A DNA stretch of 64,000 nt from Saururus chinensis (lineage: Eukaryota > Streptophyta > Magnoliopsida > Piperales > Saururaceae), in NCBI GenBank assembly GCA_035235625.1, contig CP141145.1, positions 33,584,668 through 33,648,667 of the forward strand, in the 5' to 3' direction. Shown in pieces: positions 56,181 to 64,000 of the stretch (its first letter is position 1; each line of letters begins with the position of its first letter). The notes beneath the pieces are model-generated. The model searched no databases. It saw only the letters and a list, made by a program, of their open reading frames with translations, and had not been told where the DNA came from. Position numbers and translations under genes: made by a program.

Positions 56181-59100
56181 CTATTCATTTAATATACGTT
56201 TCTGAAAATCAGTCACCATTTGAGGTAGTCCTTCCCTCAGTGATATCTTTGGTTCCCAGTTCAGTAGCTCCTTTGCTTTGCTGATATCTGGTTTTCTTTT
56301 ATGGGGGTCATCCGCGGTGTTTGGCTTAAATTCAATGGTTGCACTAGAGTCGATAGTGTCTTTCACAACCTGAAAGGAAGCAAATCCCAGTTTATGATAA
56401 CTTTCGAGAAATAAGAAGGAAAATGTTACAGATAATTTACCTCGGCAAGTTCTAACATGGTGAACTCCCCAGGATTTCCCAAATTAAAGGGTCCCACATG
56501 CTCACTTTCCATCAGAGCTATCAAGCCATTTACCTGGGAAGTTGGATTTACAATAGCGAATAAGTTGTCATCTAATACAACAAAGTTCAATATACATGTA
56601 ATAAGATGTTTCTGCATCAATTTTATCATTATGACTGACTGCTGTAAAGCTTTCAGGTATAAATGCAGTTACACTGCTAAATGCAAGGACAGTAGTCTAC
56701 CTATGCTCTTATAGACGGTGAATGCACAAAATATAAGAAGACAATCTCTATCTAGGGAACTACACCTAATTTCATCCCCATTGCACATAGAAGAGAAAAA
56801 AGGCTATTGATACAATAAAAAATTTCCAGTTTGGGAAGGAAGAAATTAAAACAGAAAGATAACTTTGTATTGTTACATATTAAAATTGGCACTTGCCAAC
56901 ATCACTGAATACACAAGAAGATTCGATAAATGACATAATCATGTTTAAGCTACTTTGGTTATGTAATTGTCTCGTAACTATAACATTGCTGGCCTAAATA
57001 GAGCTGCTAGAATAGGCATACTATATTCACGTTTCAGTATACCAACATTATTTCAGCAGAAAAATTAAATAAATATAAAAAGTGTTAAGTAAATAATCCT
57101 TTTAAGAGAAGAACCTAAAAAAAAAGATAAGTTTGTCATTCACCAAATCAGAAACGTATTGAAAACTTCGTGTTTGCTTCCCATCACCATAAACTGTCAA
57201 TGGCTGTTTGCGAAGGGCCTGTACAGCAGAGAGTAACAATGTGCAAAGGGACATGACAATTGTATCCAAGAGAATCTCTACGATCATAGACAAGAGCAAA
57301 CCTGGGCAACAAAGTTGCTGACAACACGCCCATCATCTATACACATCCGAGGACCATACGTATTAAATATTCGAGCAATGCGAACCTGAAATACATGATG
57401 CATCATAGGTTGATAGAGATGATTGGTACAAAAGGTACTCAAATTCGTGTAACTATACATTATGGAATAAGAAAGTGTGCTCCACGCAAGCACTCCTATA
57501 TACACACTGAAAATTCACTAAGTAAGCTTCACAGCCACCCATGGCTTGAAAGTTGAAACTCATGTCTTTCAACAGAAAATACTTTATTAATCATACAATT
57601 TCGGGGAAAACTATTAAAAAAAAATCCCAGTTTAGAAAGTGGACTCAGTGAAGTTTAAAATATTAAATGCATACAACTCTTATCTAGAGTTGTAGTTAGC
57701 ACTCTTCAGACAATTATATGCAAATATCCTTTGCTTCTTACAGAAGAAACTAAATAATTATTTATTGGTACTTCATCTCCCCACAGAAAGAAATACTTAG
57801 AATAAGTTGGGCCATGAAGGCCTTAGACAACGATATTTAATACACTGAAATTCTAGAAGTACTCACAGGTACTTTAAAATTGAGAAGCATGTAATTACGA
57901 AAAAAGCACAGGATAGTTTGCAGAACCATATATTAAACTGCATTATTGGTCAACACTCAAGTAAATGCTTGTACCAACAAATAAAAAAACACTCATAATA
58001 AATGTTATATATATCCGTTAACATTCAGAAAGAGTTGACAAAGCAAGGTACCTCAACATCAGCACCTCGATGATAATCCATTGCCAAAGTTTCTGCAGTC
58101 CGTTTTCCTTCATCATAACAACTTCTCACACCTAATCGAGAAGCAATCTTTTAGATGTGCATGGCTCTGGATCCCATTCTTTGTTAAAATTTTACTAACT
58201 ATGTACAGTTCAGATTACTAAATTATTACAGTAGGTCTGCTTATAAAATGTACACATATCAAGCGAAACACAAAAAAGGGAGTGCAATGGACGCTTACCA
58301 ATAGGGTTCACATTGCCCCAGTAAGTCTCCTTTTGAGGGTGTTCAAGTGGGTCACCATAAACTTCGCTAGTACTTGTCAGCAGAAAACGTGCCCCAATTC
58401 TTTTTGCCAGGCCCAGCATGTTGAGGGTTCCCATGACATTGGTCTTGTAATAATTATTAAGGATAAAACCAAATTTTGATGCAGCCAGTTAAGAATACCC
58501 ACCTAAAGCTTTTAAAAGTCATTCTGGCCAGACAACTTCAGAAAACCCTGGTACATTAGAACGCTTCCCTAACTAGAATTTGAAAAAAACATGTGCTTAT
58601 GCGGTATGAGGTCTAGTCTTTAAACTTTAACCCGCAATCAGCATAAGGGAAGCAATAACATGTAATCCAGCGGAATGATATTATCGGACTTTGACTGTTA
58701 TTGAATTAAATAACTGCCTCAAGGAATCAAGTGAATCTATAGTTACATTTCATAAAACATGATTTGCTATTCAATGATGCATATAGAAAAGAACAAAATA
58801 AGTAGAACCATTAGAGCATGAAAAGACAATTAGAATGGTACATCACAAAAATTAATGATAAAATATACCAAAAAGTCATGAAGTTTAGAATGAAATGTAA
58901 TAACATGACAATAACAAAAAAATGAACCGAAATATGCCACAATGTACCTGGAAATGAATATGCATGAGGGTCCACCTTATCGCACAATCCATAATTTGTT
59001 TACCAAAATAAAAATAAACATTTATTTGCAGAGAAATTAGAATTCAGGATATGATTGTCTTTATTGGGTTGTATTTGTAATGAACCGGTGATGCTGGGCA

Positions 59101-59682
59101 TGCCAAGTGATAAATCTGATCTACCTCCAGCAAAAGGGGCTCAACGACGTCGTGCCGGAGAAGCTCGAACCTTGGATTCCCAAAGTGGTGCATCACATTC
59201 TCTTTTCTTCCAGTAAAGAAATTGTCAATCACGATCACATTGTCCCCCCTCTCCAGTAGCTTATCGACTAGGTGGCTCCCCACAAATCCAGCTCCACCCG
59301 TCACCACAATTCTCTTCGGCTGCTTCCGGAGTCCTTTCGGAATACGATTCGTGGCGCCGGCACCCCCATAATGCCCAGATCGCTCATATGGGTACACCTG
59401 TTGGCGGTCAGTAGTAGTCACAGTGATGGAATTAGGGATGACAGGGCGGATCTCCGAGGGGCCCATCTTCAGCAAGGTGGGTTGGAGCATAAAGAAGGTG
59501 GTGGCGATGAGGACGCCGACCAGGACGAACAGCAGCCTCTGCTCTTTGAGGAGGTAATTCACCGATCTGGGCAGCGTTCTGGGCCTCTGGCTCTTGCCGG
59601 AGAAGGGAGAGGCGTGGGTTGGCATGGTGGAGTCGTCGTCCCGCCTGTGGTTCAAGCTGGATTGCTTGTGATACTGTTTCAT
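56181..59682 (-). CDS. UXS: UDP-glucuronic acid decarboxylase (UDP-xylose synthase), membrane-anchored
   Basis: Minus strand, seven coding exons: 59682-59053, 58446-58299, 58131-58052, 57385-57302, 57218-57144, 56533-56441 and 56369-56181, giving 432 residues. The enzyme converts UDP-glucuronate to UDP-xylose with bound NAD, for xylan, xyloglucan and glycoprotein synthesis. Residues 50-66 ([17 protein letters not shown]) form one membrane anchor, as in Golgi type II UXS. The Rossmann motif GGAGFVGSH is at 129-137, and the catalytic YxxxK is Tyr265/Lys269 in SCYDEGK. Further family blocks: [39 protein letters not shown] and [24 protein letters not shown] at 59682 was taken as start because it begins the usual N-terminus; the longer frame has no ATG upstream. 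Intron 1 is AT-AC; the other five are GT-AG. It is divergent from eIF3g. Confidence 0.95.
58447..59052 (-). other. U12-type AT-AC intron (UXS intron 1)
   Basis: Exon 1 ends AAGACAATC and the intron begins ATATCCTGAA, which fits the U12 donor ATATCCTT at seven of eight bases. No GT donor is available that keeps the frame. The intron ends TATCCTTAATAATTATTAC, with a U12 branch-point-like TCCTTAAT about 12 bases before the AC acceptor. Exon 2 begins AAGACCAATGTC. The resulting [18 protein letters not shown] is exactly the conserved UXS sequence. Length 606 bp. Confidence 0.88.
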
Positions 59683-59954
59683 ACTAAAACTTAGCTTCTC
59701 CCTTACGCCGACTCCCCCCGTCTTCCTCCCTCCCAACCCTTTTCTACAAGGGGCAACTGGAAATGGAGATCCTTGTGGAAGAAACCAGGAGATCTGACCT
59801 GAGAGGTAATCTACTCAAGTCAAGAGCCCATGTAAAAGAAGAAATCTGTGATCTTGATTGCTGCAGGGGATTGCAGGCAGCTTTCTTCTTCAATTCTCGA
59901 AGCGGGATCTGCCTTGCGATTGGTGTAGCCGTGTAGGTGGTGGTGAACACGGAA
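59683..59954 (-). promoter_or_regulatory. UXS 5' UTR and core promoter region
   Basis: About 270 bp between the UXS start and the inverted-repeat element. It is CT-rich on the coding strand near the start, fitting a leader. No clear TATA box was picked. Confidence 0.4.
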
Positions 59955-60989
59955 CGGTGTAAACGGACGGATACGGACGCGGACAAAGTACGTCCATATT
60001 CGTCTATTTTTATGCGGATAAATGGATAATGTATTTATCTGTCCGCGTATATTCGTAACAGGCGACCAAAATAAATTAAAATAGACTATTTTATTCTCAT
60101 ATAGTTAATAAAATAATAATATTTTAATAAATAAATAATAATATTATAAAAAAATATTTAAAAATATAATATATATTTTAAAAAATTTATTTATATAATA
60201 TAAGTTATGAAAATTTATTTAAATAATAATTAAAAAATTATTTACCAATTTGGATTACTTTAAGAAATATTTCTCAAAGTGGTATTTTTTTTTGCCACGC
60301 AAGTACTATCTAAGCAGCTGGTGCCTGCGTGATTTTTTTTTTTTAACTTTTTAGCTGATTTCGTCGTTTAGAATGACGAAATTAGGTTTAAGTTGATTTC
60401 GTATTTCTAAAGGATGAAATTGGGTTAACGTTTTAAAAGACTTGATTTGATTTCGTCGTTTAAAAGGACGTTCTAAATGATGAAATCACCACTCTTAGCG
60501 TAAATTCCACAGTTAGACCGAAGCCGATTTCTAAATGACGATGAATTTTTTTAAAAAAATTTGCATGAAGTTGTGCATGGAGCTGTCATTGCTATGCGGG
60601 ATAGACGTCTGCATAATCTTGCTAGCATTGTCAGGCCGATGAAAGCGAGGATGTTGCAATGAAAGAGCATCTCAAAGACGCTAATGGTAGCTCCTAAGAA
60701 ACTCGAAAGCAAGGAATATGAGTCATCGTCGCCGGAGTATCAAGCTCTGTCGGGTCAGAAAGGAAGCTCTCTGGGTCCGGGTCGAGGTTGGTGGGATCAG
60801 GACCGGGGCCTAAGAGGGGGGAGGGGAGGTGAGCATGGAGAGGGAAATAGATGGAGCTCAACAGTGGTCTGCATTTGGAGGGGGTGCATTCGATAGAGGT
60901 AAGAGGAGGAGGATTAAATCTTATAGTTATGTTCACTATATAGGTTTTTTTATGATAGTAAGGGTGGTGATTTCGTCGTTCAAAACAAC

Positions 60990-61145
60990 AAAATCACCTC
61001 ATCGTCATAGCAACTCTAAATTCTGTAAGGTTGTTGCACATTCTCTAATGGACACAATAATTCACCTTATCATCATAGCAACTCCAAATTCATGTAAGGG
61101 TGCTGCCATTAATGCTGCACATTCTCCAAATTCACGTAAGGGTGT
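60990..61145. repeat. Short direct repeats inside the large element
   Basis: The segment (C/T)ACCT(C/T)ATC(G/A)TCATAGCAACTC(T/C)AAATTC.TGTAAGG recurs at about 60995 and 61064, with a partial third copy (TCTCCAAATTCACGTAAGGG) at 61122. Non-coding. Confidence 0.6.
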
Positions 61146-61483
61146 AAAAAGAATATTTTTTTACATAGAGTAAGGATTTAAATAGCCTTATTTTTTAAAG
61201 AATAGTATGACATTCCACATAGAGTTTGATTGTTTGTGTCCGTGAAGTGGCTCTTGGAATTTTAGAGGAGCTAATGGCAGTTCATAAGAGTGACATAAAT
61301 GAATGTTATAGCTGTTTTATTAACTCAAATATTTGTTTCCTTGTAGATAAAAGATAGAACAGTTAAAGGGTGGCTTCTAGCTAATTATAAAAAAATAAAG
61401 ACATTTAGCTTGAGCAGGCTCTGTAACAAGTCCTCGACCATGGTGGATAGGGGTTTAAAATGGTATATAGGGGGCTAAGATAG

Positions 61484-61587
61484 ATTCCCTCTATTTCACA
61501 TTAATAACAACATTATTTAATTTTTAAAATAAATAATAATTCACTGAAAAAAATAAATAAAACTATTAATGTGAGATAAAGGAGTAT
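61484..61587. mobile_element. Stowaway-like MITE
   Basis: ATTCCCTCTATTTCACATTA on the left and ACTATTAATGTGAGATAAAG on the right are inverted repeats. Same family as 8866-8965. Confidence 0.72.
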
Positions 61588-62205
61588 TGTATATTAACAT
61601 GGTCCTCTTATGTACCATGGTCACAAAATTTGGTGATGGAGCTCGATCAGGAAAACATTTTCCAAAATTATCAGCTCCAAATTCATGTAAGAGTGGCGAT
61701 TTCTTTGTTTAGAAGAACAAAATTGGCAAGTCTAAGTCTTTTAAAAAGTTAACCCGATTTTGTCCTTTATAAGGACGGAATCAACTTAAACCTGATTTCG
61801 TCATTCTAAACGATGAAATTAATTAAAAATTTAAAATAAAACCACACAGGCGCCAGCTGCTGAGCTGAAGCCTGCATGGCAAAAAAAACACCACTTTGGA
61901 AAATATTTTCCAAAGTGGTCTAAATTGATTAAATAAGTTTTTTTAATTATAATTTAAATAATTTTTCCTATAAATTATTAATTTAATTTAAATAATAATA
62001 ATAAAATATATAATTAATGTAATTTGGACGCCGAAGTAAAAAAGAAAGAGCACAAATATATAAATAATAAATTTAAAGATATTTTTTAAAAAAGGGTATA
62101 ATTATTAATTAATAATATTATACATGGCTGGACAACTCTAAACGGACAAAAAATAATATTATCTACGTAAACGGGGAGGAACACTAAACGGACGGACACC
62201 GTTTT

Positions 62206-62443
62206 ACTCTTGAGCAGTCGGCAGGTGATTTTCTCCCGAGTAAAACACCCGAACGTCGTGCGAATGGGTCCACGTTTATGGGACCACCCCTTACTGTAGG
62301 GCCCATCTAAGAGCCCAAACGGAATCGGACCCTTTCATTGTGCGGCGTTAAGGTGAGGGGGAAAGACAAAAGGCCCTCGGAAACCCTAGCTTGCTGAGGC
62401 TCGCTCTCTCATTGTTGCTCGGTCTCGCGAACCAGAAGCCACC
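62206..62443 (+). promoter_or_regulatory. eIF3g proximal promoter and 5' UTR
   Basis: About 240 bp between the large element and the ATG. The last 110 bp are leader-like (GAAACCCTAGCTTGCTGAGG). The AAACCCTA telo-box motif at 62380-62387 is common upstream of plant translation-machinery genes. Confidence 0.5.
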
Positions 62444-62774
62444 ATGGGAACGGTGCCGCCACCGAGCAAGATCCGATGGGGGGAGCTCGAGGACGACGGG
62501 GACGACCTTTACCTGCTCCCTCCCCCGCAGGTGATCGGCCCGGACGAGAACGGGGTGAAGAAGGTCATCGAGTTCAAGTTCAACGAGGATGGGAACAGGG
62601 TCAAGATCACCACCACCACCCGCACCCGCAAGCTCGCCAAGGCCCGCCTTAGCAAGCGCGCCGTTGAGCGCCGCTCCTGGCCCAAGTTTGGCGACGCCGC
62701 CCACGGGGACGCCGGCAGCCGCCTTACTATGGTGTCCACCGAAGAGATTCTCCTGGAGAGGCCCAGAGCCCCTG
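62444..62774 (+). CDS. TIF3G1: Translation initiation factor eIF3 subunit G, exon 1 (partial)
   Basis: Starts at the ATG at 62444 in a strong context (ACCATGG), MGTVPPPSKIRWGELEDD, and runs 110 codons plus one base to the donor CCTG|GTATGT at 62774/62775. The conserved blocks SKIRWGELE, VIGPDENGVKKVIEF, VKITTTTRTRKLAKARLSKRAVERR, WPKFGDAAH and STEEILLERP are the N-terminal half of plant eIF3g. The zinc-knuckle and C-terminal RRM of the family are not in the window; 62775-64000 looks like intron. eIF3g is part of the eIF3 complex that helps recruit mRNA and scan on the 40S subunit. It is divergent from UXS. Confidence 0.95.
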
Positions 62775-64000
62775 GTATGTTTCTTATTCTATTGTTGTCA
62801 ACTTCTCACGAATTACGTAAATTTTGCATTCTGTTCGTTTTTTGTACACTTCTTATTAGTTCTAATTGCATGAAAAACATTGGTTATTCGTTGTTTACGA
62901 TTGGGTACAAGGGAGGCTAATTTGGTGGCTGCTTTATCTATTTTGAAGAGAAATCTATGATGACTATCTGCACGATTGAAGCCGATCATGCAGTCTCGGC
63001 AAGTTGTATATTTCATGAGATAATTGTACATAGCTGTATTTTCTCTTGTCACTTTCTGCCTCATATTTATCAAATCCATGTTGCGTGACCATTTAGATGA
63101 TTTTTTTATAGACGGGCAAAATATGATTTCATTAGATGCTGAAGTGATTATACTCCTCTCTCTTTTCTTCTAGGGCTTACTATTTCCAGTATTGTTTGGT
63201 AATTTCTGTTTGTTTCCTTATATTTTTATCAGTAAAAATGTCTTTCTTTTTCTGAATTGAGGCTTGTTTTACGAGAATAAGAATGGGCTCAATTGAGATC
63301 TGCTATGTCTATCTGTAGTATTGAATTATTTTGAATGGGTTCAATTTAGAGGCATGGCATTGCACTCCTGATTCAAAACTCCTCACATGTTACTTTAAAG
63401 GTTCTCACATGATCTTAACTCTTAATATATATAGCTAGTGTGATACCGAGATCGAATGAGTTATCATTGAAATGTTCACAATCCTCAAGCCAAGGCCAAG
63501 CTCCCGTATCAGGGTGGTTGGGAGCTTGGCGCCTGCCCCACCCAATGTCCTTAGCTTGAGGATTGGTACCGCCCAAAGACAGTTGAAGATGATAAAAAAG
63601 GCATCTTTTATCTTGTCCGTGACACTCTTTTGGAAGGAATTTTATGATCATTGAACTTGACACGCAAACACAACCCACTCATTTAGTAGTGCTTAAAAGA
63701 AAAAAAAACTGATGCAATATCGAAGTAACAACAATAGACGTAAGGTTATTTTGCTAAGTAAAGCTAGAAATTTTTTTGATAGGTAAGAATCTCACACGTT
63801 CTTTACTCTATGCCATGGGTATTTAACCCCAGGCGCTTTCCCTTAATGGGGAGATATCCAACCAGTGCAACACACGCTGGATCAGCTACTATAGGTAGAA
63901 AATTGGTGCTGCCGTGTTTGCAAATTTTTTATGGATCACTACAACATTTTTAGGCATGTAAAGTAACATACTCTCTCTCTCTACATGCTGAGATGACTTG
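62775..64000 (+). other. Probable intron 1 of eIF3g
   Basis: AT-rich sequence after the donor. I could not find exon 2 before the window end. No other gene is recognised; the open frames near 63415-63678 have no known motif. Confidence 0.55.

Larger units (their letters stand above)
59955..62205. mobile_element. Large foldback / long-TIR element, ~2.25 kb, hAT-like ends
   Basis: The outer ends read GGTGTAAACGGACGGATACG on the left and (inverted) AAAACGGTGTCCGTCCGTTT on the right, like the MITE at 28536. Further in, the left arm (AATAATTAAAAAATTATTTA, CAAAGTGGTATTTTTTTTTG, GCAGCTGGTGCCTGCGTG, ATTTCGTCGTTTAGAATGAC) is mirrored in the same order by the right arm near 61950-61740. Arms are at least 500 bp with gaps. 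The centre (60480-61690) has short direct repeats and a Stowaway-like MITE at 61484-61587. No transposase was seen and no clear target duplication. Confidence 0.75.

Noticed and set aside
59272-59694. 140-codon plus-strand open frame
   Set aside because: Antisense to UXS exon 1.
62206-64000. Search for eIF3g exon 2 and a tRNA gene
   Set aside because: No segment continues the protein after the first exon, and no clover-leaf or box A/B pair was convincing.

Overview
This is nuclear chromosomal DNA from a flowering plant. The genes have spliced exons with plant-type families (TIGR01589 domain, SLOW GREEN 1, TRM/DUF4378, ESB1-type dirigent proteins, NaKR-type metal-binding protein, UDP-glucuronate decarboxylase, eIF3g). 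They sit in AT-rich intergenic DNA full of Ty1/copia and Ty3/gypsy remnants, hAT-like and Stowaway-like MITEs, and microsatellites. The sequence alone does not tell me the species or whether it is a monocot, magnoliid or eudicot.

Layout: 1-4066, a decayed Ty1/copia (Tnt1-like) element on the minus strand, cut by the window edge. 6448-7000, a small three-exon gene with the plant-specific TIGR01589 domain behind a G-box cluster. 7000-13300, repeats (hAT MITEs, an RNase H fragment of a non-LTR element, a foldback element, CT and triplet tracts). 13317-14387, SLOW GREEN 1 (chloroplast TPR protein), single exon. 14400-20350, MITE-rich intergenic DNA. 20359-25874, a five-exon TRM-like (DUF3741/DUF4378) gene. 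26881-27837 (+) and 36321-37358 (-), two convergent ESB1-type dirigent genes, separated by a nest of transposons that includes a 3.4-kb solo LTR with a perfect 5-bp target duplication. 40540-41640 (-), a NaKR/HIPP-type heavy-metal-associated protein. 41700-52250, a gene-poor stretch with MITEs, a copia solo LTR and a tandemly duplicated AT-rich repeat. 52253-55219, a Ty3/gypsy chromovirus in which the reverse transcriptase/RNase H block is inverted relative to the LTRs and integrase. 56181-59682 (-), a seven-exon membrane-anchored UDP-xylose synthase (UXS) whose first coding intron is a U12-type AT-AC intron. 62444 onwards (+), the first exon of eIF3g, cut by the window end.

The genes are unrelated housekeeping or cell-wall genes, not an operon-like system. 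Two have related roles: dirigent proteins act in lignin/Casparian-strip deposition, and UXS supplies UDP-xylose for cell-wall polysaccharides. UXS and eIF3g are divergently transcribed, and their shared ~2.7-kb upstream region is almost filled by one large inverted-repeat element.

I found no clearly new multigene system. The most notable observations are the AT-AC intron in UXS, the internally inverted gypsy element, the giant foldback element in the UXS/eIF3g promoter, the nested insertion between the dirigent paralogues, and a MITE family with about nine copies here. Exon boundaries were read by eye from splice consensus and protein continuity.
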